64,000 bases of DNA from Pseudanabaena sp. FACHB-2040 (GCF_014696715.1 NZ_JACJQO010000005.1:558001-622000), one strand, 5' to 3'. Counted from the stretch's first letter, positions 8,305-17,132 are shown. A program made the numbers and translations. Notes: generated by a model from the sequence alone, not told the origin.

Positions 8305-9942
8305 ATGAATACAGCAGAGCTGCTGGTACGCTGTTTGGAGAACGAGGATGTGGAGTACATTTTCGGCGTACCGGGAGAGGAGAACCTGCAGTTTCTGCAG
8401 GCGCTCAAACACTCATCGATTCAGTTCATTACAACTCGGCACGAGCAGGGCGCAGCCTTTATGGCAGACGTCTACGGGCGGCTGACGGGTAAGGCTGGTG
8501 TCTGCCTCTCTACCCTAGGACCTGGCGCAACCAACCTGATGACCGGAGTGGCCGATGCAACGCTGGATCGGGCTCCCCTGGTAGCGATCACAGGTCAGGT
8601 GGGCACCGACCGAATGCACATCGAGTCTCACCAGTATCTCGATCTGGTGGCCATGTTTTCACCCGTGACCAAGTGGAATGCGCAGATTGTGCGGCCCAGC
8701 ATCACTTCCGAAATTGTGCGTAAAGCCTTTAAGCTGGCTCAGTCTGAGAAGCCAGGCGCAGTTCACATCGACCTGCCCGAAAATATTGCGGCGATGGAGG
8801 CCCCCGGTGCCCCCCTACGGCGCGACAGCCAGGAAAAAACCTACGCTTCCCTCCAAAGCATTCAGCAGGCAGCAGTAGCGATTTCTCAGGCTACTAACCC
8901 AGTCATTTTGGTAGGTAACGGGGCAATTCGAGATAAAGCCAGCGAGTCGCTGACTGAGTTTGCCACCCAGCTCAATATTCCTGTCGCCAACACCTTCATG
9001 GGCAAGGGCGTGATTCCCTACACCCATCCCCTGGCAATGTGGACATTTGGGCTGCAGCAGCGTGACTACATTACCTGCGCCCTAGAGCGAGCTGATCTGG
9101 TGGTAGCAGTAGGCTACGACCTGATAGAGTATTCGCCCAAGCGCTGGAACCTAGATGGTAAGCTGCCCATTCTCCATATCAACCCCAACCAGGCCGAGAT
9201 TGACAGCAGCTATATCCCCCGCGTAGAAGTAATTGGCGATATCTCTGACTCGCTCTATGAGATTCTCAAGCGAGTTAATCGCCAGGGCCGCCCTGACCCC
9301 ATCAACCTCAAAGTGCGTGAGGAAATTGTTGCTGACTATGAGCAATACGCGGATGACTTTGGCTTCCCGATCAAGCCTCAAAAGCTGATCTACGACCTGC
9401 GGCAGGTTTTGGCAGCCGACGATATTGTGATCTCCGATGTGGGGGCTCACAAAATGTGGATTGCCCGCAATTACCACTGCCTCAAGCCCAACACCTGCCT
9501 AATCTCCAACGGGTTTGCAGCGATGGGAATTGCCATACCGGGTGCGCTCGCAGCCAAGCTAGTCCACCCGTCACGCAAAGTCGTTGCGGTCACTGGTGAT
9601 GGCGGCTTCATGATGAACTGCCAGGAACTGGAGACGGCCCTGCGGGTCGGTACGGCTTTTGTCACAATCATCTTTAACGACGGTGGCTATGGTCTGATCG
9701 AGTGGAAGCAGATCAACCACTACGGCGAATCGACCTACGTCCACTTCAACAACCCCGACTTTGTAAAGCTGGCAGAAAGCATGGGCCTTAAGGGCTACCG
9801 GATCGAGTCTGCCGAAGACTTTGTCCCCACGCTGAAAAAGGCCCTAGAAGAGGATGTCCCTGTCGTTATTGATTGCCCCGTCGATTATCGGGAAAATCTT
9901 CTCTTCAGCCAGAAGACCTCGGACCTAAACTGCACAGTATAA
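8305..9942 (+). CDS. 2-oxoglutarate decarboxylase (thiamine-diphosphate enzyme, acetolactate-synthase-like)
   Basis: A 545-residue ThDP-dependent enzyme with the three-domain layout of the acetolactate synthase family: the N-terminal catalytic Glu in TRHEQGAAFMADVYGR, a central Rossmann domain, and the C-terminal ThDP-binding motif from GDGGFMMN to FNDGGYG. By homology alone it would be called IlvB, but it has no small-subunit gene nearby and sits directly behind succinate-semialdehyde dehydrogenase. That arrangement matches the cyanobacterial pair in which this protein decarboxylates 2-oxoglutarate to succinic semialdehyde, bypassing the missing 2-oxoglutarate dehydrogenase. Family assignment is secure; the substrate is an inference from neighbourhood and lineage. 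Confidence 0.85.
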   Translation: MNTAELLVRCLENEDVEYIFGVPGEENLQFLQALKHSSIQFITTRHEQGAAFMADVYGRLTGKAGVCLSTLGPGATNLMTGVADATLDRAPLVAITGQVGTDRMHIESHQYLDLVAMFSPVTKWNAQIVRPSITSEIVRKAFKLAQSEKPGAVHIDLPENIAAMEAPGAPLRRDSQEKTYASLQSIQQAAVAISQATNPVILVGNGAIRDKASESLTEFATQLNIPVANTFMGKGVIPYTHPLAMWTFGLQQRDYITCALERADLVVAVGYDLIEYSPKRWNLDGKLPILHINPNQAEIDSSYIPRVEVIGDISDSLYEILKRVNRQGRPDPINLKVREEIVADYEQYADDFGFPIKPQKLIYDLRQVLAADDIVISDVGAHKMWIARNYHCLKPNTCLISNGFAAMGIAIPGALAAKLVHPSRKVVAVTGDGGFMMNCQELETALRVGTAFVTIIFNDGGYGLIEWKQINHYGESTYVHFNNPDFVKLAESMGLKGYRIESAEDFVPTLKKALEEDVPVVIDCPVDYRENLLFSQKTSDLNCTV

Positions 9943-9970
9943 AGAAACGAACTGCTCAAGCAGGAGTAGC

Positions 9971-10286
9971 TGAACCAGAAACCGGGTTTCTTCGCCTACT
10001 CGCGCCTAACCTAAAGCTGCGCTGAACTAGAAACTGGGTTTCTTCGCCTGCTCGAACTTAACCTAAAGCTGCGCTGAACCAGAAACCGGGTTTCTTCCTC
10101 GCCTGCTTGAACTTGACCTAAAGCTGCCAAGTAGAAACCCGGTTTCTTTAACTGCAGGAGTAGTTGAACCAGAAACCAGGTTTCTTCGCCTGCTCGAACT
10201 TAACCCAAAGCTGCGCTGAACCAGAAACCGGGTTTCTTCGCCTGCTTGAACTTAACCCAAAGCTGCCAAGTAGAAACCCGGTTTCT
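9971..10286. repeat. interspersed repeat array, left block (AGAAACCSGGTTTCT family)
   Basis: Seven copies of a 15-bp palindrome (AGAAACCGGGTTTCT or its reverse) lie at 9977, 10029, 10081, 10133, 10171, 10223 and 10272. Copies are about 40-50 bp apart and are separated by a conserved filler, roughly CTTCGCCTGCTCGAACTTAA followed by CCTAAAGCTGC. The last part repeats as a unit of two forward copies and one reverse copy (10023-10147 and 10165-10286). It follows the decarboxylase gene and abuts the dipeptidase gene. It is non-coding. It is not CRISPR, because the spacers are themselves conserved. Confidence 0.9.
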
Positions 10287-10314
10287 TGACTGCCTTGTGG
10301 ATTACCGCTACCAG

Positions 10315-10974
10315 CTATAGAATGCTTTTCGATAACGCAGTGACCTCACTATAAGGCGCAAAAGCATGACCTTTTGCAGCTGCCCAAATTTGGTTGCCAA
10401 AATCGAAATGCCACCATTCAAACTCGTCGAATCGAAAATCTTCGGCCGACATCGCTTCTCGCAGTAAGCGGCGGTTTTCGCGAACTTGGGGATCCCGGCC
10501 CTCTTCTTCGAAGTACAGTGAGGCTGCCTCTGGCCCAAAGTAATCAAAGCCAGTGCCCATATCAAGCTCATCACCATTTGGCTCTACCAGCGTGAGATCC
10601 ACTGCACCTCCCGTAGAGTGCGGAGGGATGATGTCTGGGGAGGGCGGAGCTACAAAAATAGCTATCTCTTGGTCTAGACGAGCCTTATCCCATGCTGGGT
10701 GCTTGGCTGCGAGTTGGTTGCGGTAATAGGTGTAAAGCTCAGCTTGGATCTCTCGTGATCTCCAAGGGTCCCAGATTTTTAGCCTGTGCCCAAGGAGGTT
10801 CTTTTGAACCCGTTGAAGTTTTTCAGCGACCCGTTCTCGCAGGAAACAGGCGGGCGAGTCACCTACTCCCTGCTTGAAGTACATCGGGTCCAGCACAAAG
10901 TTGAACTTTGATAAGTCAACAAGCGGTTCACCACACTCTTCAACAGGGATGTGCTGCCAAACAACTCGGTTCAT
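10315..10974 (-). CDS. ddpX: D-alanyl-D-alanine dipeptidase (M15D, VanX/DdpX family)
   Basis: The 219-residue zinc dipeptidase hydrolyses D-Ala-D-Ala. The M15D fingerprint is complete: the transition-state Arg in KIWDPWRS near residue 70, the zinc motif SxHxxGxAxD as HSTGGAVD near residue 119, and EWWHFDFG near residue 189 with catalytic Glu and zinc His. No signal peptide is evident, so it is probably cytosolic. In non-resistant bacteria such enzymes recycle wall dipeptide or use D-Ala as nutrient; no VanA or VanH is nearby, so a glycopeptide-resistance role is not supported. The gene is bracketed on both sides by the same repeat family, which suggests it arrived as a cassette or that repeats spread around it. 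Confidence 0.93.
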   Translation of the reverse strand: MNRVVWQHIPVEECGEPLVDLSKFNFVLDPMYFKQGVGDSPACFLRERVAEKLQRVQKNLLGHRLKIWDPWRSREIQAELYTYYRNQLAAKHPAWDKARLDQEIAIFVAPPSPDIIPPHSTGGAVDLTLVEPNGDELDMGTGFDYFGPEAASLYFEEEGRDPQVRENRRLLREAMSAEDFRFDEFEWWHFDFGNQIWAAAKGHAFAPYSEVTALSKSIL

Positions 10975-11029
10975 GAGAAATTCCTGTTAGCCCTCTTTGA
11001 CCACTTTAATTGCCCTAAGATGGCTCAGC

Positions 11030-11154
11030 TGAACCAGAAACCGGGTTTCTTCTTCGCCTGCTCGAACTTAACCTAAAGCTACGCTGAACCAGAAGCCGGG
11101 TTTCTTCGCTTGCTCGAACTTAATTTAGAACTGCCAAGTAGAAACCCGGTTTCT
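11030..11154. repeat. interspersed repeat array, right block
   Basis: Three more copies of the 15-bp palindrome at 11036, 11091 (AGAAGCCGGGTTTCT) and 11140 repeat the forward-forward-reverse unit of the left array, with the same filler sequence. It lies just upstream of the dipeptidase start at 10974, so that gene is flanked by two matching units. Confidence 0.9.
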
Positions 11155-11172
11155 CTCTAAGGCTTGTGCCCT

Positions 11173-11192
11173 CTCCTGAGATAACTCAGGAG
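11173..11192. other. short perfect hairpin
   Basis: CTCCTGAG-ATAA-CTCAGGAG forms a perfect 8-bp stem between the repeat array and the next hairpin. Its function is unknown; it may help terminate transcription of the small gene at 11285-11533. Confidence 0.35.
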
Positions 11193-11215
11193 AAGTTGGA
11201 GCCTATTTATCCCAG

Positions 11216-11255
11216 CCACCAACCGCCAGCCAAAAAGATGGCTGACGGTCGGTGG
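11216..11255 (-). terminator. long stem-loop after the 82-residue gene
   Basis: A 16-bp stem with two mismatches (CCACCAACCGCCAGCC and its near complement) and an A-rich loop lies 30 bp beyond the stop of the leftward gene at 11285. Position supports termination; the following U-run is weak. Confidence 0.5.
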
Positions 11256-11284
11256 CTTTGCTGCTATGCGTTTGGCGGGGAGGC

Positions 11285-11533
11285 CTAGTCTAGAGCTGCA
11301 TCAGAGGCTTCTCTGCGAGTCAAGATAGACAGGTACTCGCCGGATCTGCCGGTGGGGATGGGCTGTGTCCAGTGTTTCGGCTCAGCGTAATTGAAGGTGG
11401 CGAGGGCGTGAATAGTCTTGACGATCGCACCATAGTCACCGAGCAGAATGTGCCTTAGCGTCTCCTGGTTAGGAGCCAGGGGAATTGACTGAAGCAGTTC
11501 GGAGCGGGCTGGGAGTTTGTTTTCTTCACACAT
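11285..11533 (-). CDS. conserved cyanobacterial hypothetical protein (82 aa)
   Basis: This small soluble protein has no signal peptide or membrane segment. It resembles short cyanobacterial proteins with the pattern LPxxxELLQSIPLAPNxETLRHILLGD, followed by a Tyr-Ala-Glu/Trp region and ending LSILTRR. I cannot assign a function. The start ATG 11533 fits the conserved N-terminus (MCEENKLP). It stands alone between the repeat array and a 736-bp gene-poor stretch. Confidence 0.65.
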   Translation of the reverse strand: MCEENKLPARSELLQSIPLAPNQETLRHILLGDYGAIVKTIHALATFNYAEPKHWTQPIPTGRSGEYLSILTRREASDAALD

Positions 11534-12269
11534 GGTTGTTCTACCTTCCGTATTGGTTTAGGAAAGTAGAACTTAAGCGCTAGTCCCTCTTACAAATTAG
11601 GCGCAGCGGGATAGGACTAGGTCTAAAATGACGCTAGCCTTTCAGCTTACCTGGATTAAGGTGAGAGGTCAGGGGGTTAGAGAGGCTGCAATCCTCTCTA
11701 ATCCCTGTCTAGTCTTAAGTCCTACATAACTGCAAAATGGGCTGATTTCTCAGCTTGCAAGAGACAGTATCAGAAAAATCAAAGGAGTTCAACCGTACGA
11801 CGAATTAAAGTGCAAGGGAGTTACTCTTCTTTGTTCCAAGGCTTTGCCTTGAAATGTTTAGACAACTACTCTTTTCTAATCTGCAAAGCAATACCCATGC
11901 AAATCCTAGGAACAGGATTTGCATGGGTTGAGGTTAGGCATTCTTTGGGAGTGTTGGGTCGCGCTGCGCTTGACCCAACCTACTTGTGCTTCTATTTTCC
12001 GGCTTTGATGTGGGCGGCTTCTAAAATACCCCAGGATAGGATGGTGGACATTGAGGCTGCGATCGCAAGCATGGTCAGCCCGTTGTGCCAAAGTTCAATA
12101 TTTTCCATTGCACATAACCCGATTGACGATAGCCCAAGCATTCCCAACAAACCTACTCGAAAAAGCTGAACTCGCCTAAGTTCAGTCGTTTCACGGAACT
12201 AGACTGTTGGGCAATCTTGCCACATCAGGGAATTTTGGGAGACCCCAAGAGAGCCAGCACAACGAAGCT
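11534..12269. other. 736-bp gene-poor region with several inverted repeats
   Basis: The stretch holds a hairpin at 11674-11705 (GGGTTAGAGAGG paired across CTGCAAT), a perfect 15-bp inverted repeat at 11893-11928 (ACCCATGCAAATCCT / complement, 6-bp spacer), and a GTTGGGTCGCGCTGCGCTTGACCCAAC element near 11953-11981. The last resembles an interspersed element also seen at 63520-63600. A possible 49-residue leftward ORF is listed separately. The rightward frame 11810-12169 crosses these inverted repeats and looks spurious. Confidence 0.55.
11992..12141 (-). CDS. possible small membrane protein (49 aa)
   Basis: The leftward frame from ATG 12141 to TAG 11992 encodes a hydrophobic peptide that begins MLGLSSIGLCAMENIELWH and continues with a likely transmembrane stretch (LTMLAIAASMSTILSWGIL) ending AAHIKAGK. 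The hydrophobic-then-polar pattern looks protein-like, and a HIP1-related GCGATCGCA lies inside it. There is no convincing ribosome site, and the frame is open a little upstream without an ATG. It could be a real small gene or the tail of a decayed one. Confidence 0.3.
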   Translation of the reverse strand: MLGLSSIGLCAMENIELWHNGLTMLAIAASMSTILSWGILEAAHIKAGK

Positions 12270-13259
12270 TTAGGTGTAGAGAGAAGCTACATACTCGCCG
12301 TAGCCGTTGTAGATCACTGTTGGCTGCGTCTCCCAAGCGTAGGGATTTGTGCCCTCACCTAATAGCCGCTCCTTAGATTGCGACCAGCGGGGATGAGGAA
12401 CTTCAGGTTCTACGTTGGCCTCAAAGGCGTACTCATTGGGCGAAATCGTATTCCAATAGGTGGCGGGCTGCTCGGCCACAAACTCGATCTTGACGATTGA
12501 TTTGGCCCCTTTAAAGCCGTACTTCCAGGGCACCACCATGCGAATAGGGGCACCGTGCTGCTTGGGCAGCGTGCGGCCATAGATGCCGACGGCAAAAAAG
12601 GCCAAATCGTTTGCCATTTCCTCAACGGTTAGCCCTTCCACATAGGGCCAGGGCAGATTGAGGGCAAACCCCCAGGCTGGGCCGGGGCACACCTCAGCAT
12701 CATAGAAGGAGGTAAAGCGAACAAACTTGGCCTGGGAAGTGGGTTCAACCGCCTCCATCAGCCGCTTCATGGGAAAGCCAATCCAGGGCACCACCATGGC
12801 CCAGGCTTCGACGCAGCGGAAGCGGTAGATCCGCTCCTCTAAGGGAAAGCGCTGGGTAAGATCGTCTAGGTCGTAGGTTTGTGGATTTTTCACCAAGCCC
12901 GACACTTCGACGGTCCAGGGATCGGTCGGCAGGTTTTGAGCGATGGGCCAGATGGTTTTGGTGCCGCCATACTCATAGAAGTTGTTGTAGCGGCTGGCGT
13001 AGGTCTGCTTCGTTAGGTCGCGCCCAGCATTCAAAAAGTTAGGGTTGCGCTCAATGCCCGAAAGCGGTTGGCCCAGCGTCTTTTCTAGCTCTGGGTCTAC
13101 GGCCTCTGGCGGCTGGCAGGCAGTCAGGCCCACGGTAGCAGCCCCAGCTCCGGCACCAATCAGGGCTTTCATAAAACGGCGACGATTCATGAAGGCCAAT
13201 TCGGGAGTAATCAGTTTTTCGGGCAGTTGCCAGGACGGGGGCGTGTGGATGAAGGGCAT
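12270..13259 (-). CDS. msrP: protein-methionine-sulfoxide reductase catalytic subunit (molybdoenzyme)
   Basis: A 329-residue YedY/MsrP-type enzyme reduces periplasmic methionine sulfoxide using a mono-Mo cofactor. A twin-arginine export signal (NRRRFMKALIGAG) starts at about residue 25, after the short extension usual in this family. The oxidoreductase domain follows, with the molybdenum-ligating Cys in RFRCVEAWAMVVPW near residue 150 and the later HGAPIRMVVPWKYGFKG block. The length is normal. The haem membrane partner MsrQ is not seen nearby, so electrons must come from a gene elsewhere. The gene is isolated, reading left. Confidence 0.93.
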   Translation of the reverse strand: MPFIHTPPSWQLPEKLITPELAFMNRRRFMKALIGAGAGAATVGLTACQPPEAVDPELEKTLGQPLSGIERNPNFLNAGRDLTKQTYASRYNNFYEYGGTKTIWPIAQNLPTDPWTVEVSGLVKNPQTYDLDDLTQRFPLEERIYRFRCVEAWAMVVPWIGFPMKRLMEAVEPTSQAKFVRFTSFYDAEVCPGPAWGFALNLPWPYVEGLTVEEMANDLAFFAVGIYGRTLPKQHGAPIRMVVPWKYGFKGAKSIVKIEFVAEQPATYWNTISPNEYAFEANVEPEVPHPRWSQSKERLLGEGTNPYAWETQPTVIYNGYGEYVASLYT

Positions 13260-13346
13260 GAAACGCTCGCAGAGGTTGACCGACTTAAATTGTTACACTT
13301 TTCTCATCCAGAGGCATGAGTGGGAGCTTAGAGAGCTTTGGCTAAA

Positions 13347-14237
13347 CTACGCCTCGTTTTCTAGGATCTCCCTGGCCACCTGAAGCTGCTTGAGATGCTC
13401 GGAGTTAACTTGTGGATAGGCCAGATTCAAGGATTTCATCTTCTCAGCAATAAAGTAGGCCACTGATAAGCGAGTAAACCACTTGTGGTCGGCTGGAATA
13501 ACGTGCCAGGGTGCCCAGTCGGTGCTGGTGTTATTAAAGACATCCTCATAGGAGGCCATGTAGTCATCCCAATAGGCCCGCTCTTTGGCATCGCTAGGAG
13601 ATAGTTTCCAGTTCTTTTCGGGGCGGTTGATTCGCTCCATGAAGCGTTTTTTTTGCTCCTCTTTGGAGACATGCAAAAAGAACTTGAGAACCAAAATGCC
13701 GTTGTTAACTAAATATTTTTCGAAGTGATTGATTTCTTCAAACCGCTGTTGCCAGATGTGATCACCTTTGGCAGTCGGGGGCAGCTGCTGCTTCTCCAAC
13801 AGCTTGGGGTGAACCCGTACGGCTAATACTTCTTCGTAATAGGAGCGGTTAAAGATGCCAATTCGACCTCTTTCGGGCAGCGCTTTGAAGCAGCGCCAGA
13901 GGTAGTCGTGGTCTAGCTCTTCGGCGGAAGGGGCTTTGAAGCTAAAAACCTGACAGCCCTGAGGGTTAAGCCCTGACATGACGTGCTTGATGGTGCCATC
14001 TTTGCCCGCCGCATCCATAGCCTGCAAAATAATAAGCAGGGCATAGGTATCTTGAGCATAGAGCATATCTTGAAAGCGGGCCAGCTGCTCTTTGCTCTGC
14101 TGCAGAAAATCTTGGGAATCAATTTTGCTCAGCGTTCCGGTAAAGCTGGCATCAAATTCTTTCAGCGTTACAACTTGACCTGGCTTTACCACCATTCCTT
14201 GAGGCTGAAGCGCCTCCACAAAGGTTTCGGTTCTCAT
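13347..14237 (-). CDS. polyphosphate kinase 2 family protein
   Basis: The 296-residue PPK2-type phosphotransferase moves phosphate between polyphosphate and nucleotides in the cytosol. It has the Walker A-like AMDAAGKDGTIKHV near residue 73, the lid/basic motif near GVFSF-PSxEELDHDYLWR, the Walker B-like IGIFNRSYYEEV, and the C-terminal WHVIPADHKWFTRL block. The size matches the short single-domain PPK2 group (class I or III), whose members phosphorylate AMP, ADP or both. Which nucleotide is used cannot be read here. Confidence 0.92.
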   Translation of the reverse strand: MRTETFVEALQPQGMVVKPGQVVTLKEFDASFTGTLSKIDSQDFLQQSKEQLARFQDMLYAQDTYALLIILQAMDAAGKDGTIKHVMSGLNPQGCQVFSFKAPSAEELDHDYLWRCFKALPERGRIGIFNRSYYEEVLAVRVHPKLLEKQQLPPTAKGDHIWQQRFEEINHFEKYLVNNGILVLKFFLHVSKEEQKKRFMERINRPEKNWKLSPSDAKERAYWDDYMASYEDVFNNTSTDWAPWHVIPADHKWFTRLSVAYFIAEKMKSLNLAYPQVNSEHLKQLQVAREILENEA

Positions 14238-14335
14238 AGTTCTTTCCAGCCAGAAAAACCTGATCCTACCTGCTCAGATCGGCGGTGACATCTGGATTTA
14301 GGCTGTTTAATTCTTTAGCTTTATAGTGTTCAGGA

Positions 14336-15259
14336 ATGCCGCCGCAGCGCTTTGGGGGAACAGGCGTGACTACATCTTTTTATATTGGCTGTGCCGTTTG
14401 GGCTTATAAGGACTGGGTGGGCAATTTTTATCCCAAGGGCAGCAAGGCGCGAGATTTCCTGGGACTGTATTGCGATCGCTTCACAGCTGTCGAAGGCAAC
14501 ACGACTTTTTATTCCCTACCCGATGCCAAAACGGTGGAGCGTTGGGCAGCAGAAATGCCGCCGACCTTTCGCTTCTGCCCCAAGCTGCCCAAGGTCTTTT
14601 CGCACCAGGGCAAGCTGGGGCCTCACCGAGAAGGAGCGCTGCAGTTTCTAGAGTCACTGAAGCCTTTGGGCTCGCGTCTAGGTCCGCTGTTTATTCAGCT
14701 GCCGCCTAGCTATAGTCCGGCGCTGTTTTCTGATCTGCGAGAATTTCTTACGGACTGGCCTCGGCAGGCATTTCCTCTGGCGGTGGAGGTGCGGCACCTA
14801 GACTGGTTTCAAGACCCAGTCGCTAGCCGATTGAACCAAATGCTGTCTGCGCTGGGGGTCGGTCGGGTGCTGCTAGACACGCGCCCCATTTACGACAGCA
14901 TCGAGACTCCTGCCGACGATCCGCAAATTGGCTCAGAACGCAAAAAGCCGCAGGTTCCCCTACAGCCTGTGGTGACGGCTCCTTTTACCCTAGTTCGCTA
15001 TATCAGCCATCCAGACCTGGCGCAGAATCAGCCCTACTTTAAGGAGTGGGTGCCCCGCCTGAAGCAGTGGCTAGATGAGGGAACAGAAGTGTACTTCTTT
15101 GCTCACTGCCCAAAAGAGGAATACTCCCCTGAGCTGGCTCGTTACGTCTATCACCAGCTGCAGGAGGAGGGGGCAAGCATACCCCCTCTGCAATGGGACT
15201 TGACTGAAGCTAAAGGCGGTGACGATCAGGAGCCGCCAGCCCAATTAAGTTTGTTTTGA
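14336..15259 (+). CDS. DUF72 domain protein
   Basis: This 307-residue protein belongs to the DUF72 (YecE) family, a TIM-barrel-like fold of unknown activity. The N-terminal FYIGCAVWAYKDW and the FYSLP, FCPKLPK and FFAHCPKE motifs are characteristic. The start at ATG 14336 gives a short extra N-terminus; GTG 14366 would also work. It is divergent from the PPK2 gene, with about 100 bp between. Catalytic role unknown. Confidence 0.85.
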   Translation: MPPQRFGGTGVTTSFYIGCAVWAYKDWVGNFYPKGSKARDFLGLYCDRFTAVEGNTTFYSLPDAKTVERWAAEMPPTFRFCPKLPKVFSHQGKLGPHREGALQFLESLKPLGSRLGPLFIQLPPSYSPALFSDLREFLTDWPRQAFPLAVEVRHLDWFQDPVASRLNQMLSALGVGRVLLDTRPIYDSIETPADDPQIGSERKKPQVPLQPVVTAPFTLVRYISHPDLAQNQPYFKEWVPRLKQWLDEGTEVYFFAHCPKEEYSPELARYVYHQLQEEGASIPPLQWDLTEAKGGDDQEPPAQLSLF

Positions 15260-15283
15260 GGCGTTTGTTCCGGAGCAGGGAAT

Positions 15284-15505
15284 TTAGTCGTTTTCCCAGT
15301 CTTCTCGGCCCATCAGGTCGCTAATGCGATCGCGCAGTAAATAGCCCTCGGTTTCCAGTTCCCCTTCAACCAGCGCCCACTCACGGGCAGGAATGTAGCG
15401 ACAGAGCGTGTAGATCGGCTGTTGGCGGCTGACGGCACCCTTTTGCACAAGTTGCCGAGCTTCGTCACGGATAACGTCAATAGTGTAGCGAAGAGACTGA
15501 AGCAT
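15284..15505 (-). CDS. DUF4327 family protein (73 aa)
   Basis: This small soluble protein is found in cyanobacteria and has the DUF4327 pattern: YTIDVIRDEARQLVQKG, then RQQPIYTLCRYIPAREW and a C-terminal LLRDRISDLMGREDWEND. Function is unknown. It reads left, convergent with the DUF72 gene and separated from it by 24 bp. Confidence 0.85.
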   Translation of the reverse strand: MLQSLRYTIDVIRDEARQLVQKGAVSRQQPIYTLCRYIPAREWALVEGELETEGYLLRDRISDLMGREDWEND

Positions 15506-15931
15506 ACCTCATCCTTAGAAAAACGTCGGGTCTTGCAGCGGGAACATCAAGAAATGTAGACAAGAAACTTTGCAAACTGTATCTAATATTACTGATATTC
15601 CCAGAGGTCTGGCTAGCTAACGTCCATTTATTCTCACCCCAATCATCTATTTACAGCATTAATAAATGTTGTAGTTCCCTGTAAGCAGGGCCTCAAAATG
15701 CTGTATATCTAGATTTTGGTCTTTTTGGCTAAGAAATCGGCATATTCTTGGTTTCTGGGCTTCTGATATAGCCAAGTAGGTTTTACAGAAGATTAAGAGT
15801 TGCAGGCCAGCAGGCCAAGGTAACGCGATTGCCACAAATTTTGCCGCAATCGCGCGAGAAAGCTACCTGAATCATGACTTAGGCAGGTTAAACCAGCCCT
15901 AAGCTTTTTAGCCAGCACTATTAACTTGCTC
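15506..15931. other. 426-bp intergenic region
   Basis: The stretch lies between the end of pdxA and the start of the DUF4327 gene, both leftward. AT-rich sequence around 15570-15730 probably holds the DUF4327 promoter. I see no RNA gene or coding frame that looks real; the leftward frame from 16119 is a shadow of pdxA. Confidence 0.4.
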
Positions 15932-17008
15932 TTAAGCCTGGGTAAGGGACGGGGTGAGGTTTTTTTGTCGTTGGGCAACCAGCTCAACAGCCAATTCGAT
16001 AGCGGCAACCATGCTGGTGGCGTCGGCAATGCCCTGCCCCGCAATGTCAAAAGCGGTGCCGTGGTCGGGCGACGTGCGCACAAAGGGCAGCCCCACGGTA
16101 GTATTGACTGCCCGATCAAAGGCCATCAGCTTGACCGGAATTAGGCCCTGATCGTGATAGAGCGCCAGATAGGCATCGTGGGCACGAGCAACTGCTGCCG
16201 TGTCGGTGCCAAACCAGGCTTGCCCTGGCAGCACCCACATTGTGTCGGGCGGCAGCGGCCCTACTAGGTGAACTTGGGGGTAGCGGTGGCGCTGCTCCTC
16301 TAGCCAAGGAATAAGCCAGTCTTGCTCTTCGCGGCCTAGCTGCCCCTGCTCGCCGCTGTGGGGGTTGAGCCCTGCGATCGCAATGCGCGGCGTCTCTAAA
16401 CCAAAGTCTTGGCGCAGGTGCTCAATCAAGAGATCGAGCTTGCGGCTCAAGAGGTCTGCCGACAGCACCTGAGGCACCTGGGCTAGGGAAATGTGGGTGG
16501 TGGCTAGGAGCGATCGCAACGTCCAGCCCGTATGGGGAGAGCGGGCTACAAACGCCATGCCAAAGCGATCGGTGCCCGCTCCTTCGGCCAGCAGCTCAGT
16601 TTGACCGGGGTAGAGGTGCCCGGCTGCTTTCCAGGCCGACTTGGCAATGGGAGCTGTAACAATGCCATCGAAGTGCCCTGCCACAGTTTTTGCGATCGCA
16701 CTTTTAAGAAAAGCAAAGCTAGCCGCCCCGCTGCTGGCATCGCCCTGCCCCGTCTGAAGGGCCTCTAGAGAAGTCCCTAGCGGTACTTCCAGCAGCGTTA
16801 GCGAGTTTAGGAGCGGCAATCCGGCCAGGCTGGGCAACTCATCGTAGGCCCGCTTCAAGAGGGCAGCAGTGCCAACCACGGTAATATCAGCCACCTCATG
16901 CCAGGGTTTTGCCCCCAAGGCTTTTAGCACCACTTCTGGCCCAATTCCAGCCGGATCGCCTAGGGTAATGGCCAGCCGAGGCCGCTGCTTACGTGTCGTA
17001 GTAGGCAT
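15932..17008 (-). CDS. pdxA: 4-hydroxythreonine-4-phosphate dehydrogenase
   Basis: The 358-residue NAD-dependent enzyme oxidises 4-phosphohydroxy-L-threonine in DXP-dependent pyridoxal phosphate synthesis. The fingerprint [20 protein letters not shown] opens the protein; [30 protein letters not shown] and [14 protein letters not shown], with zinc-binding His residues, follow, then [19 protein letters not shown]. The length is normal. It is divergent from petM. Confidence 0.96.
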   Translation of the reverse strand: MPTTTRKQRPRLAITLGDPAGIGPEVVLKALGAKPWHEVADITVVGTAALLKRAYDELPSLAGLPLLNSLTLLEVPLGTSLEALQTGQGDASSGAASFAFLKSAIAKTVAGHFDGIVTAPIAKSAWKAAGHLYPGQTELLAEGAGTDRFGMAFVARSPHTGWTLRSLLATTHISLAQVPQVLSADLLSRKLDLLIEHLRQDFGLETPRIAIAGLNPHSGEQGQLGREEQDWLIPWLEEQRHRYPQVHLVGPLPPDTMWVLPGQAWFGTDTAAVARAHDAYLALYHDQGLIPVKLMAFDRAVNTTVGLPFVRTSPDHGTAFDIAGQGIADATSMVAAIELAVELVAQRQKNLTPSLTQA

Positions 17009-17132
17009 ATTAAATAGAGGTATAGAGCGGTTAGAGGGGTAGACAAACTGTTCTAAAATGAGGCTGCTAGGAACACAGGTTTTATACCTGGTACCCGCAT
17101 GTTGGCACTGTTTCAGGAGGTTTTAGGCAGCT

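Noticed and set aside
10315-10974. Vancomycin-resistance locus
   Set aside because: VanX-like and VanY-like (36753) genes are present but far apart, with no VanH/VanA/VanRS; such M15 enzymes are common housekeeping peptidases.
9971-11154. Possible CRISPR array
   Set aside because: The sequences between palindromes are conserved and the orientation alternates; spacers in a CRISPR array are unique and repeats keep one orientation. No cas genes are present.
11810-12169. 119-residue rightward ORF
   Set aside because: It crosses a perfect inverted repeat and an interspersed element, has odd composition and no recognisable domain.
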